A DNA stretch of 64,000 nucleotides from Zoogloea sp041904905 (GCF_041904905.1 NZ_JAYRMI010000010.1:19219-83218); one strand, 5' to 3'; numbered from the stretch's first letter, positions 51,179 to 62,796 are shown. A program made the numbers and translations. The notes: generated by a model from the sequence alone, not told the origin.

Positions 51179-52363
51179 ATGCCCACCCTCAAGCGCATCG
51201 CCGCCGCCCTCCTCGCCAGCCTGGCCCTTGCCGGCTGCAGCAGCCTGCCCCCCGACGCCGTGCGCGGCACCGGCGACCTGGGCGTCGTCATCGAGCGCGC
51301 CGCCGGCCGCGTCAAGGTGGTCGAGCACAGCCACGACAGCATCCTCGGCACCGTCGACGGCCTCGGCGACCTCTCCCATGCCCACGTCGCTTTCTCGCGG
51401 GACGCCCGCTACGCCTACGTGTTCGGTCGCGACGGCGGGCTCACCAAGGTCGATCTGCTCGCCCGGCGCATCGACCGGCGGGTGATCCAGGCCGGCAATT
51501 CCATCGGCGGCTCGGTGTCTCAGGATGGCCGGCTGGTGGTGGCCCAGAACTACGAGCCCGGCGGCATCAAGGCCTTCGACGCCGACACCCTCGAACTCGT
51601 CGCCGACGTGCCCGCCGAATACGCCCCGGGCAAGTTCTCCCGGGTGGTCGGCCTCGCCGACATCCCCGGCCAGCGCTTCGTGTACGCCCTGTTCGACGCC
51701 GACGAGATCCGCGTCACCGACTTCTCCAACCCGAAGAAGCCCGTCACCACCCGCTACCCCGCCGGCCGCCAGCCCTACGACGGCCTCGTGACGCCCGACG
51801 GGCGCTACTTCCTGGCCGGCCTGTTCGGCGAGGACGGCATCTCGCTGCTCGACCTGTGGAAGCCCGAAGCCGGGGCGAAGAAGATCCTCGCCGGCTACGG
51901 CCGCGGCGAAGAGAAGCTGCCCGTCTTCAAGATGCCCCACCTGCGCGGCTGGTCCCTGGCCGCCGGTCGGGCCTGGCTGCCCGCCATCGGCCGCCACGAA
52001 GTGCTCGTCGCCGACGCCGCCAGCTGGAAGGAGACCGGCCGCGTGCCCGTCAAAGGCCAGCCGGTGTTCGTGATGGCCCGGCCCGACGGGCGCCAGGTGT
52101 GGGTCAACTTCGCCTTCCCCGACAACGAATGGGTACAGGTCATCGACACCGTCGAGCAGCGCGTGATCCACACCTTCAGCCCCGGCAAGGCCGTGCTGCA
52201 CATGGAGTTCAGCCCCCGCGGCGACGAGGTATGGCTGTCGGCCCGCGACAGCAACCGGGTGACGGTGGTGGATACCGCCAGCTTCGCCACCCGCAAGGAA
52301 CTCGCCGCCGACGCGCCGTCCGGCATCTTCTTCACCTCACGCGCCCAGCGGATCGGGTTCTGA
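51179..52363 (+). CDS. nirF: haem d1 biosynthesis protein NirF, lipoprotein
   Basis: A 394-residue periplasmic lipoprotein (lipobox LALAGCSS) with an eight-bladed propeller related to the NirS d1 domain (GDLSHAHVAFSRDARYAYVFGRDGGLTKVDLLARRIDRRVIQAGNSIGGSVSQDGRLVVAQNYEPGG; VLHMEFSPRGDEVWLSARDSNRVTVVDT). It has no haem c domain. NirF catalyses a late step of haem d1 synthesis (dihydro-d1 formation from precursors is debated). Confidence 0.95.
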   Translation: MPTLKRIAAALLASLALAGCSSLPPDAVRGTGDLGVVIERAAGRVKVVEHSHDSILGTVDGLGDLSHAHVAFSRDARYAYVFGRDGGLTKVDLLARRIDRRVIQAGNSIGGSVSQDGRLVVAQNYEPGGIKAFDADTLELVADVPAEYAPGKFSRVVGLADIPGQRFVYALFDADEIRVTDFSNPKKPVTTRYPAGRQPYDGLVTPDGRYFLAGLFGEDGISLLDLWKPEAGAKKILAGYGRGEEKLPVFKMPHLRGWSLAAGRAWLPAIGRHEVLVADAASWKETGRVPVKGQPVFVMARPDGRQVWVNFAFPDNEWVQVIDTVEQRVIHTFSPGKAVLHMEFSPRGDEVWLSARDSNRVTVVDTASFATRKELAADAPSGIFFTSRAQRIGF

Positions 52364-52364
52364 C

Positions 52365-53390
52365 ATGCTCGCCACCGATCTCGAATTCCGCCTCCTCAAC
52401 GACTTCCAGCGCGGCTTTCCGCTGGTCGCCGACCCCTGGGCGGCCATCGGCGCGCGGCTCGGCTGCGGCGCCGCCGACGTGCTCGCCCACCTCGCCAGCC
52501 TGCGCGACCAGGGCAAGATCAGCCGGGTCGGCCCGGTGTTCGCCCCCAACCGCATCGGCGCCAGCACCCTCGCCGCGATGGCCGTGCCGACCGCCGACCT
52601 GCCGCGGGTGGCGGCCATCGTCAGCGCCTTCGCCGGGGTCAATCACAACTACCGGCGCGAGCACCGCTACAACCTGTGGTTCGTCGCCAACGCCGCCGAC
52701 GAGGCCGAACTCGCCGCGCTCCTGGCCACCATGGGCACCGCCACCGGCTGCCCGCCGATCAGCCTCCCGCTGGTCGAGGAATACCACATCGACCTGGGCT
52801 TCGACCTCGCCAGCGGCCGGCGCACCCGCCACGCGGTGGGCCAGCCGGTTACCCGGCGCGGTCTCGACGCCGCCGAATGGCGCCTCATCCACGCCCTCCA
52901 CGACGGCCTGCAGTGGCAGCCGCGCCCCTTCCGGGCGGTGGCCGACGCCGCCGGCCTGTGCGAAACCGACGTCCTGGCCACCCTCGCCGGCTGGCTCGAC
53001 GAAGGGCTGATGCGCCGCTTCGGGGTGGTGGTGCGCCACCGCGAGCTGGGCTACCGGGCCAACGCCATGTGCGTGTGGGCCGCCCCCGACGACCAGGTCA
53101 GCCGCCTCGGCCACCTCCTCGCCGGGCAGGACGGCGTCAGCCTGTGCTACCGCCGCAAGCGCCCCGGGCCCGACTGGCCCTACACCCTGTTCTGCATGAT
53201 CCACGGCCACAGCCGCGACGCCGTCGAGGCCCGCCGCCACGAGATCGCCCAGGCCGTCGGCCTCGCCGACCTGCCCGCCGCGGTGCTGTTCTCCACCGAC
53301 TGCTACAAGCAATGCGGCGCCCGCTACCGCGCCCCCGATGCCGCCCCCCCGCCGCGCGTGGGCCAGCCACTGCCGGGGCTCGCCGCATGA
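52365..53390 (+). CDS. nirDL: fused siroheme decarboxylase subunits NirD-NirL
   Basis: A 341-residue fusion of two AsnC/Lrp-like proteins. The first half (LLNDFQRGFPLVADPWAAIGARLGCGAADVLAHLASLRDQGKISRVGPVFAPNRIG...HNYRREHRYNLWFV) is NirD-like; the second (RLIHALHDGLQWQPRPFRAVADAAGLCETDVLATLAGWLDEGLMRRFGVVVRHRELGY) is NirL-like. In P. stutzeri they are separate. With NirG and NirH it decarboxylates siroheme to didecarboxysiroheme. It begins 2 nt after nirF. Confidence 0.93.
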   Translation: MLATDLEFRLLNDFQRGFPLVADPWAAIGARLGCGAADVLAHLASLRDQGKISRVGPVFAPNRIGASTLAAMAVPTADLPRVAAIVSAFAGVNHNYRREHRYNLWFVANAADEAELAALLATMGTATGCPPISLPLVEEYHIDLGFDLASGRRTRHAVGQPVTRRGLDAAEWRLIHALHDGLQWQPRPFRAVADAAGLCETDVLATLAGWLDEGLMRRFGVVVRHRELGYRANAMCVWAAPDDQVSRLGHLLAGQDGVSLCYRRKRPGPDWPYTLFCMIHGHSRDAVEARRHEIAQAVGLADLPAAVLFSTDCYKQCGARYRAPDAAPPPRVGQPLPGLAA

Positions 53391-53857
53391 GCGCCCGCCC
53401 CGCCCCCGCCGCCCTCGACGACCTCGACCGCCGCATCGTCAACGCCCTGCAGGGCGGCTTTCCGATCACCGACGAGCCCTACCGCGAGGTCGCCGAAACC
53501 CTCGGCACCACCGAAGCCGAACTCCTCGCCCGGCTCGAACGCCTGCTCGCCAGCAAGGTGCTCACCCGCTTCGGCCCGATGTTCCAGATCGAACGCCTGG
53601 GCGGGCGCTTCGTGCTGGCCGCGCTGGCCGTGCCCGAAGACCGCTTCGCCGAAGTCACCGAGCGGGTCAACGCCCTGCCCGAAGTCGCCCACAACTACCG
53701 CCGCGAGCACCGCCTCAACATGTGGTTCGTGCTCGCCACCGAGACGCCCGACGGCATCGCCGACGCCACCCGGCGCATCGAGGCCGCCACCGGGCTCACC
53801 GTGTTCGCCTTCCCCAAGCTGCGCGAATTCTTCGTGGACATGAGGCTCAAGGCATGA
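53387..53857 (+). CDS. nirG: siroheme decarboxylase subunit NirG
   Basis: A 156-residue AsnC-like protein (DDLDRRIVNALQGGFPITDEPYREVAETLGTTEAELLARLERLLASKVLTRFGPMFQIERLGGRF; HNYRREHRLNMWFVLATET). The HNYRREH His pair is shared with the NirD half. Its start overlaps nirDL (ATGA) and its stop overlaps nirH, so translation is coupled. NirD, L, G and H act together in haem d1 synthesis. Confidence 0.92.
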   Translation: MSARPAPAALDDLDRRIVNALQGGFPITDEPYREVAETLGTTEAELLARLERLLASKVLTRFGPMFQIERLGGRFVLAALAVPEDRFAEVTERVNALPEVAHNYRREHRLNMWFVLATETPDGIADATRRIEAATGLTVFAFPKLREFFVDMRLKA

Positions 53858-54351
53858 GCACCGCCCCGCCGCCCGACGACCTCGACCGCCGCCTCGTCAT
53901 CGCCACCCAGGCCGGCCTGCCGCTGGTGCCGCGGCCCTACGATGCGCTCGCCGAACAGCTCGGGGTGAGCCCCGACGAGGTCAAGCGGCGCCTCGCCGCC
54001 ATGCTCGACGCCGGCCGCATCCGCCGCATCGGCGCAGTGCCCAACCACTACGCCCTGGGCTACACCGCCAACGGCATGTCGGTGTGGGACGTGGACGACG
54101 CCCGCATCGCCGCGCTGGGCGAAGCCGTCGGCCGGCTGGATTTCGTCACCCACTGCTACGAGCGCCCCCGCGCCCTGCCCGACTGGCCCTACAACCTCTT
54201 CGCGATGGTGCACGGCCACGACCGCGCCACCGTGCTCGCCCACATCGACGAGATCGCCGCCCTCCTCGGCCCGGCCTGCCGCCAGCACGACGTGCTGTTC
54301 TCCAGCGCCATCCTCAAGAAGACCGGCCTGCGGATCGGCAGCGGCGGCTAA
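53854..54351 (+). CDS. nirH: siroheme decarboxylase subunit NirH
   Basis: A 165-residue AsnC-like protein (DDLDRRLVIATQAGLPLVPRPYDALAEQLGVSPDEVKRRLAAMLDAGRIRRIGAVPNHYALGYTANGMSVWDV; THCYERPRALPDWPYNLFAMVHGH). The WPYNLFAM segment is typical of NirH/NirL. It overlaps nirG by 4 nt and ends the nir run. nirJ, the radical-SAM gene that usually follows, is not here. Confidence 0.92.
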   Translation: MSTAPPPDDLDRRLVIATQAGLPLVPRPYDALAEQLGVSPDEVKRRLAAMLDAGRIRRIGAVPNHYALGYTANGMSVWDVDDARIAALGEAVGRLDFVTHCYERPRALPDWPYNLFAMVHGHDRATVLAHIDEIAALLGPACRQHDVLFSSAILKKTGLRIGSGG

Positions 54352-54514
54352 CGCCCGCGCCGGGCAGCGCCGCGCGGGTGCGGCCCTTCAGGCCGGCACG
54401 CCCTCGCCGTAGACCGGGTATCGCGCACTGTCCGGCGGGGGTATCGGCCGCCGGCGGCGCGTATTACCGTTCACCCACGACGCGTCTTCGCCCTTTCGCC
54501 CGCTCTCGCCCGCC

Positions 54515-55261
54515 ATGTCCATCCGCTCGCTCATCGGCGCCCCCCTCGCCACCCCCCTCGCCACCCTCCTCGCCACCCTCCTCGCCGCCTGCCTCACCCT
54601 GCTGCCGGGCCTCGCCGCCGCAGAGGGCGGCCCCCTCACCATCAGCACCAACAGCACGCCCCTCGACCGGCGGGCGCTGGAACTCATCGCCCACGAAGGC
54701 TTCCAGCGCCTCGGGCTGGAGGTCAAGGTGGTAAGCCTGCCCTCCGAACGCTCGCTGATCGCCGCCAACCTGGGCGAGGTGGACGGCGAGGGCCTGCGCA
54801 TCGGCGGCCTGAGCGCCCAGTACCCCAACCTCGTGCAGGTGCCCGAACGCTTCGTGCGGATCAGCTTCGTGGCCTTCGCCAGGGACGCCACCATCAACCT
54901 CGACAACGGCTGGGACAGCCTCAAGCCCTACCGCATCGCCTTCATCAACGGCTGGAAGATGTTCGAGGCCAACGCCACCGGCGCCCGGGTGGTGCACAAG
55001 GTGGACAAGCCCGAGCAGATGTTCCGCATGCTCGACGACGGCCGCGTCGACCTGGTGCTGTACACCCGCGCCGACGGCGAGCAGCTGGTGCGCAGCCTCG
55101 GCATGCCCAGCATCGCCCCGGTCTCGCCGCCGCTGCGCGACGTGGACCTCTACCTCTACCTCCACCGCCGCCATCAGGCGCTGGTGCCGCGGCTGGGGCA
55201 GGCGATCCGGGACCTCAAGGCCGACGGCAGCTACAACCGCATCCTCTCGGCGATCCACTAG
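54515..55261 (+). CDS. periplasmic solute-binding protein (SBP family 3-like)
   Basis: A 248-residue exported protein. The signal peptide contains LATPLATLLATLLAA, encoded by a 12-bp DNA repeat. The mature part (GPLTISTNSTPLDRRALELIAHEGFQRLGLEVKVVSLPSERSLIAANLGEVDGEGLRIGG; KPYRIAFINGWKMFEANATG; AIRDLKADGSYNRILSAIH) matches family-3 amino-acid-type binding proteins. No permease is adjacent; a hybrid histidine kinase follows after 9 nt, so it probably senses a ligand for that kinase. The ligand is unknown. Confidence 0.85.
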   Translation: MSIRSLIGAPLATPLATLLATLLAACLTLLPGLAAAEGGPLTISTNSTPLDRRALELIAHEGFQRLGLEVKVVSLPSERSLIAANLGEVDGEGLRIGGLSAQYPNLVQVPERFVRISFVAFARDATINLDNGWDSLKPYRIAFINGWKMFEANATGARVVHKVDKPEQMFRMLDDGRVDLVLYTRADGEQLVRSLGMPSIAPVSPPLRDVDLYLYLHRRHQALVPRLGQAIRDLKADGSYNRILSAIH

Positions 55262-55270
55262 AATCCGGTC

Positions 55271-57543
<2,273 letters not shown>

Positions 57544-57547
<4 letters not shown>

Positions 57548-58410
57548 ACCTCCAGCCGCTTCACCAGCGTCAGCACCGCCCGGTGGGTGGGCGCCGGCAG
57601 GCCGTGGCGGTCGGCCAGCGCCAGCAGCACGCCGGTGATCGCGTCGATCTCGGTCTTCCGGCCCGCCAGCACGTCCTGCAGCATGCTCGCCCGATTGGCG
57701 CCGGTGGCGCTGGCGACGGCCGCCACCCGGGCGTGGGCGGCGGCCTCGTCGAGCAGCAGCCCTTCGGCCCGGAGCACCGGCCAGGCCTCGGCCACCAGCG
57801 CGTCCAGCAGCGCCCGGTGGGGCGGCGCCAGCAGTTCGCCGTTGCGCACCCGAAAGATCGCCGCCAGGGGGTTGATGGCCACGTTCACCAGCAGCTTGGC
57901 GAGGCGCGCCGCGGCGATCTCCGGCTCCACCCGGGCGCGCAGCCCGGCCGCCCCCAGCAGTTCGGCCACCGCCTCGAAACCCGGCGGCAGCAGGGTGTCC
58001 CCGGCGCCGGCGGGCTGCACGGCCAGCCCATCGCGGAACGCCCCTTCGGTGGTGATGCCCTGCCCCACCGGCAGGCCGGCGCAGGCATCCCGCAGCACGT
58101 CCTCCACCAGCCCGTTCTGCAGCGACACCACGCCCCGCGGCGCCAGCGCCCGGGCGGTGAGCGCCGCGTCGCGGGTGTCGCCGGTCTTCACCAGCAGGAT
58201 CGCCCAATCCGCTGCCGGGGCGTCGTCCGGCCCGAAGGCTTCCGGGACGAAGCGTTCGCCGCCCACCGTCACGCCCTGCCGCAGCGCTGCCGCCCGCGCG
58301 CCGCTGCGGGCGATCAGCGCCACAGGCCCGACCTTCGCCAGCCGGGCCGCAAAGTGCAGCCCCAGCGCCCCGGCGCCGACGATGGCCAGCGGATAGCGCC
58401 CGGCCCTCAC
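57544..58410 (-). CDS. 2-dehydropantoate 2-reductase-like protein
   Basis: A 288-residue ApbA/PanE-family enzyme: NADPH motif LAIVGAGALGLHFAARLAK, Lys in LLVKTGDTRDA, SLQNGLVEDVL, and the C-terminal helical domain (KLLVNVAINPLAAIFRVRNGELL; SMLQDVLAGRKTEIDAITG). The family makes pantoate for CoA; paralogues with other 2-oxo acid substrates are common. It starts with GTG, which overlaps the stop of the protease gene (GTGA). Confidence 0.85.
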
Positions 58411-59063
58411 TGCACCGCCCCCGGCCCGATGCTGAGGGTGCCGCCCTGCTGCACCAGGCTGAAGTGGCGCAGCACGTTCATCCCCAGGAGCGCGTGCTCG
58501 CCCAGCGCCGGCATCACCGCCACCTGGGCGTTGCGCACCTCGAAGCCGCCGAAGCGGATCGACGGCACCCGGGCCACGCAGCCCTCGGCGGTGCCGTTGG
58601 CGGTGTGGAAGCTGGCGCGGCGGCAGCAGCCGGGCTCGTCGGCATGGCGGGTGTCGAAGCCCACCGCCGGGCATTCGCGGATGCCCAGCTCGGTGCCCAG
58701 CCGGGCGGGGATCGAGGTAAGGCTGGCGCCGGTGTCGACGATGAAGCTCACCGGCCGCCCCGCCACCTCGCCGGGCACCCGGTAGCCGCCGTCGCTGCGC
58801 CGCAACGCCAGGCGCTCGCCCGGCAGCACCCGCAGCGTCGTGTCGCCCCGCGCCCGGTCGAGCCACAGGCTGGCCCCGGCGGCGGCGAGGGCGAGCAGCA
58901 GCGTCCAGAACAGCGCCGGGCCCAGCCAGCCGGTGGGGCCGGCGGATGGCCGCCGTGGCACCTCGCCGGCATTCAGGCGCGCCCGCACCGAAGCCACGCG
59001 GGCGTCCTTCTCGGCATCGCTGCGGCGAAAGCGCGCCGCCTGCTCTTTGCTGTCTTCGCTCAT
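58407..59063 (-). CDS. retropepsin-like aspartic protease (TIGR02281/clan AA)
   Basis: A 217-residue single-pass protein: helix at ~50-70 (ALFWTLLLALAAAGASLWL), then a periplasmic retropepsin domain with the Asp motif IVDTGASLTSIP and the second half NAQVAVMPALGEHALLGMNVLRHF. Such proteins act as dimers, and are widespread in proteobacteria with unknown targets. It lies 37 nt after the PBP1A-type gene. The start is supported by GGAG before the ATG at 59063. Confidence 0.88.
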   Translation of the reverse strand: MSEDSKEQAARFRRSDAEKDARVASVRARLNAGEVPRRPSAGPTGWLGPALFWTLLLALAAAGASLWLDRARGDTTLRVLPGERLALRRSDGGYRVPGEVAGRPVSFIVDTGASLTSIPARLGTELGIRECPAVGFDTRHADEPGCCRRASFHTANGTAEGCVARVPSIRFGGFEVRNAQVAVMPALGEHALLGMNVLRHFSLVQQGGTLSIGPGAVQ

Positions 59064-59100
59064 GGGTGCTCCACCGCTTCGGTGCGGCGATGATAGGCGA

Positions 59101-61413
59101 TCAGCCCGCCGGCCGCGGCGGCACAGGCTCATCCGGCGGCGGCGCGGGGGGCGTCCAGTCGGGGGGCGGGGCCAGCGGCGCGGGCTGCGCCTCGGGCAGG
59201 GGCGGTGTTTCCGGCCGGGCCGGGCGGCGGCTGCGGCGGGGCTCGGGCGGCGGCGCCTCGGGTTCGGCGCTGGCGAAGAGCCCGGTCAGCCACTTCCAGC
59301 CGCGCCGGAAGACGCCCGGCGTCTCCTTCGACACGAAGCGTGCCTTGCCATCCACCAGCCGGTTGCGCAGGGCGTAGTGGAAGGCGTCGCCCACGATGGG
59401 CAGCGCACTCTTGGCGCCCTGGCCCCAGTAGTCGCTGCGCAGGGTGATCCGGTTGTCGTTGAAGCCCACCCACGCGCCGCCCACCAGCTGCGGGTGCATC
59501 AGGATGAACCAGCCGTCGGTGTTGTCCTGGGTGGTGCCGGTCTTGCCGGCGAGGTCGGCGGAGAGCCCGAACTGGTTGCGGATCGCCGCCCCGGTGCCCC
59601 GGTCCACCACGCCGCGCATCGCGTCCAGCAGCGTCCACGCCGCGGCGGGGTCGAGGGCGTTTTCCGGCTCGGCCGGGGCGAACTCGGCCAGCACCTTGCC
59701 GTCCCGGTCCTCGATGCGGGTGACGAACATCGGCTCCCGGTATTCGCCGCCGCTGGCGATGGTGGTGTAGGCGGCGACCATCTCCCGCAGCGTCACCGGG
59801 CTGGTGCCCAGGGCCAGGGACGGCACCGCCTCCAGCGGGCTCTGGCGCACGCCCATCGCGCGGGCGAGCTTGGCCACCCGGTCCGCGCCCACCTGCTCCA
59901 CCAGCTGGGCGGTGATGCGGTTGCGGGAATACACCAGCCCGTCGCGCAAGGTCATCGGCTTGCCGCTGGGGGGTGCCTCGTCGGTGGGCTGCCAGCGCTC
60001 GCCGTTGGGGAGCGGGATGTCCACCGGCCGGTCGATCAGGGTGTCGTCCGGGCGCAGGCCCTTGTCGAAGGCGGCGCCATACACGAAGGGCTTGAAGGTG
60101 GAGCCCGGCTGGCGGCGGGCCTGCTGGACGTGGTCGAAGGGGTCCTGCACGAAATCCCGGCTGCCCACCCAGGCGCGCACCTGCCCGCCGCGGGGGTCGA
60201 TGGCCACAAAGCCCACCTGCACGCGGGTCTTGTCGCGGCGCAGGGCGTCGATGAAGGCGGCGTCCGCAGCGAGGCGGGCCTCGGCCTCCTCCGGCGTCTG
60301 GCCGGCGGCCACGGCGGCGCGGAATTCCTTGGTTTCACGGATGAAGGCCGACACCAGCGCCGGGCTGCCGGCCCAGCCCGTGCGCCCGGCCCAGGCCCGG
60401 TCGGCCAGCCCCTGCAGCTGGTTGCCCCGGCGGATCACCGCCTGGGTGGCCTGGGCCTGCAGGCGCGCGTCGAGGGTGGTGCGCACCACCAGCCCGTCGG
60501 CGTAGATGTTGTAGTCGTTGCGGTCGGCCCAGCCGATCAGCCACTTGCGCACCTGCTGGGCAAAGTGGGGGGCCGGGCCGGGGGCCTCCAGCTGGCGCTC
60601 GAAGTCGATGCGCAGGGGCTTCTTCTGGAGGGCGTCCAGCCGCGCCTCGTCGAGCTTGCCGCGCTTCGCCATCTGGGCCAGCACGGTGTTGCGGCGGGCC
60701 ACCGCGCGCTCGGGGTTGATGACCGGGTTGTAGTAGCTGTTGCCCTTGAGCATCCCCACCAGGGTGGCGGCCTCCAGCACATCCAGCCGGCGGGCCGGCT
60801 TGTCGAAATAGGTGCGCGCCGCCATCTCGATGCCCCAGGCGTTGTAGAGGAAGGGCACGGTGTTGAGGTAGGTCTCGAGGATCTCGTCCTTCGAGTACAC
60901 CGCCTCGATCTTGAGCGCGGTGATCGCCTCCTTCAGCTTGCGGTTGATCGAGCGGGCCCGGCCCACTTCGTCCGGGAAGAGGTTGCGGGCGAGCTGCTGG
61001 GTGAGCGTCGAGCCGCCCTGCTTGTCGCCCGAGAAGGTGCGCAGCATGGCCCCGCCCAGGCGGTAGAAGTCGATGCCGCGGTGCGCGTAAAAGCGGTGGT
61101 CCTCGGTGGCGATCAGCGCCGCCGTCACCTGGGGCGAGATGTCCGCCAGCCCCACCCACTCCCGGTTGGCCCACTTGAACACCGCCAGCTCCTTGCCATC
61201 CGCCGACAGCACCCGCGCCGGCTGCTCCAGCTTGGCCTTGCGGATGTCGCCGATGCCCGGCGTGAAGGGGATCAGCACCAGCACCCACAGCACGAAAGCC
61301 AGCACCACCCCCAGCGCCCCCCGCCCCACCTCCCGCCCCGTAGGCCAGCGCAGCCGGGCCAGCAGCGGGCGGAGACGGTCGAGGGTGCGCAGCAAGGCGG
61401 GCGGGAAAGGCAT
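59101..61413 (-). CDS. bifunctional penicillin-binding protein, PBP1A/1C-like class A
   Basis: A 770-residue class A PBP. One N-terminal helix (LGVVLAFVLWVLVLIPFTP); glycosyltransferase domain with catalytic Glu104 in IATEDHRFYAHRGIDF and KQGGSTLTQQLARNLF; transpeptidase SxxK in PGSTFKPF, SxN in YSRNR and KTG in LAGKTGTTQDNTDG. The tail is Pro-rich (~700-770). It polymerises and crosslinks peptidoglycan. The start at 61413 was chosen from the helix position. Confidence 0.93.
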   Translation of the reverse strand: MPFPPALLRTLDRLRPLLARLRWPTGREVGRGALGVVLAFVLWVLVLIPFTPGIGDIRKAKLEQPARVLSADGKELAVFKWANREWVGLADISPQVTAALIATEDHRFYAHRGIDFYRLGGAMLRTFSGDKQGGSTLTQQLARNLFPDEVGRARSINRKLKEAITALKIEAVYSKDEILETYLNTVPFLYNAWGIEMAARTYFDKPARRLDVLEAATLVGMLKGNSYYNPVINPERAVARRNTVLAQMAKRGKLDEARLDALQKKPLRIDFERQLEAPGPAPHFAQQVRKWLIGWADRNDYNIYADGLVVRTTLDARLQAQATQAVIRRGNQLQGLADRAWAGRTGWAGSPALVSAFIRETKEFRAAVAAGQTPEEAEARLAADAAFIDALRRDKTRVQVGFVAIDPRGGQVRAWVGSRDFVQDPFDHVQQARRQPGSTFKPFVYGAAFDKGLRPDDTLIDRPVDIPLPNGERWQPTDEAPPSGKPMTLRDGLVYSRNRITAQLVEQVGADRVAKLARAMGVRQSPLEAVPSLALGTSPVTLREMVAAYTTIASGGEYREPMFVTRIEDRDGKVLAEFAPAEPENALDPAAAWTLLDAMRGVVDRGTGAAIRNQFGLSADLAGKTGTTQDNTDGWFILMHPQLVGGAWVGFNDNRITLRSDYWGQGAKSALPIVGDAFHYALRNRLVDGKARFVSKETPGVFRRGWKWLTGLFASAEPEAPPPEPRRSRRPARPETPPLPEAQPAPLAPPPDWTPPAPPPDEPVPPRPAG

Positions 61414-61780
61414 CGGGCGGGCGGAAACGCGGGGGAAGGCGGGGTTTTAACACATCCGGAGCGGGGTTTCTGCCCCCCCCTGCCGCCCCGGTGTGCGCCG
61501 GGCAGCGCCCCCGCGGCCCCGCGGCCAAGGCTGGCCAACAGGACAACCGGCGCCACCCCAACGCACGACGCAGCAAGCCCGGCCCGCGCGGGGCACCGGC
61601 CCTCGACCGCCTCGACGGGCTCACCGGCGCCCCCCGAACAGCCTGCGGACCGCCGCCGCCGGCCCAGCCCGGAGCCATCCCGAAAGCATTGAATTGGGAT
61701 ACCATCCACCCCCGTCGATGACAATCGGCTCAACCCGTGGTCATCGCCACCGTTTTCCACTCACATCCCGGAGACATCTG
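61414..61780. other. intergenic region of 367 bp
   Basis: It lies between the divergent PBP and small gene starts. It is GC-rich with a poly-C run (61471-61480) and no clear gene. The end (GAATTGGGATACCATCC, 61691-61707) is the only AT-richer, promoter-like piece, 75 nt before the next start. I see no repeat, terminator or known site. Confidence 0.5.
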
Positions 61781-62248
61781 ATGAATCAAGACCTCGTCGC
61801 CATCGAACTCAGCCAGGCCGATCTCGACGCCATCGACGGCGCCCTGGCGGTGCTTGAAGCCAAGCTCGACCGGCTCATCGTGCTCACCCCCGAACAGCGC
61901 CACAAAGCCCTCAAGATGGGCGACAAATCCGAGGTGTTCTGCCGCCAGACCGAGATGGTGCTGCGCCAGAACCCCGGCATGGTGCCCGGCGACTTCTCGC
62001 TGGACGACTACCGCCTCGATCTGGCCGCCCTCGACGCCCTGCGCCCGCGCCTGCAGCGCCTGCGCACCCTCACCGACCGCGCCGACGACACCGAGCTGGC
62101 CCTGGGCAGCGACATCATGAGCGCCGCCCTCGACGGCTACCGCTTCGCCAAGATCGCCGGCAAGGGCACCGCGCTGGATTCCCTCAAGGAGGCCATGCAG
62201 GTCCGCCTCTCCCGCAAACCCCGCGACCCCGGCAAACCCGCGGCCTGA
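61781..62248 (+). CDS. conserved hypothetical helical protein
   Basis: A 155-residue soluble protein, mostly helical and acidic at the N-terminus (AIELSQADLDAIDGALAVLEAKLDRLIVLTPEQRHKALKMGDKSEVFCRQTEMVLRQNPGMVPGDFSLDDYRLDLAALDALRPRLQRLRTLTDRADDTELALGSDIMSAALDGYRFAK). I recognise it only as a family often annotated hypothetical. A GGAG site precedes the ATG. It stands alone before a repeat-rich stretch. Confidence 0.7.
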   Translation: MNQDLVAIELSQADLDAIDGALAVLEAKLDRLIVLTPEQRHKALKMGDKSEVFCRQTEMVLRQNPGMVPGDFSLDDYRLDLAALDALRPRLQRLRTLTDRADDTELALGSDIMSAALDGYRFAKIAGKGTALDSLKEAMQVRLSRKPRDPGKPAA

Positions 62249-62400
62249 TCGCCGCCCCGCGCCTGCGCCTCGCCCACCGGCGAGGCGGCCCCGGCGCCCC
62301 GGGGCAGGCGCCCAACATCCGGCCGGCCCTGCTCCCGGACCGGCAGCACAATCCCCTGGCCCGGCCCGACCCTCCCCAAGCCCCGGCCGACCCGCTCAAA
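62249..62400. other. GC-rich non-coding stretch
   Basis: There is no open gene on either strand that looks real. Runs of GCC/GGC continue the codon-like composition of the preceding gene, but in-frame stops and the lack of any recognisable product make coding unlikely. Confidence 0.4.
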
Positions 62401-62720
62401 GCCCCAAACCTGGCACTCCGGGAATGGATGCGTCACTCCCAAAGCCCCAGGCGAGAGACTTTGGGACACCGACCTTGTGTCGCCCGGATAGGGCACGTCA
62501 CTCGAAAAGCCCCAAGGCTGGGTCTTTTTGCCCCACGCGAGAGACAAAAAGACCAAGGTCGCCTATCCGGACGACACACCCCCTGTATCCCCAAGCCCCA
62601 GACCTGGGACTTTTTGCCCCAAGCGAGGGACTCCCGGCATGACGCGCCTATCCGGGAGAGGGTCGCGAGTATCCCGGAGATAGTCGCGTGGGGCTTTGGG
62701 ATAGGCGGGCGGGGGTTGGA
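62401..62720. repeat. repeat-rich region with hairpins sharing one loop
   Basis: Two perfect hairpins share nearly the same 14-nt loop but have different stems: CCCAAAG / CTTTGGG (62438-62444, 62459-62465) and GGTCTTTTTG / CAAAAAGACC (62521-62530, 62545-62554), loop CCCCA(G/C)GCGAGAGA. A third copy (CCCCAAGCGAGGGA, from about 62616) has lost its right arm. The pieces AAAGCCCCA, CTATCCGG and TTTTTGCCCCA recur. A longer imperfect inverted repeat links 62471-62492 and 62555-62576. Confidence 0.75.
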
Positions 62721-62796
62721 GAGGGGCGTGAGGCATCGGGAGCGACGCAGGTGGGCTGCGCCTCCACCCGCCCCTCACGCTCCCTCACCGCCCACC

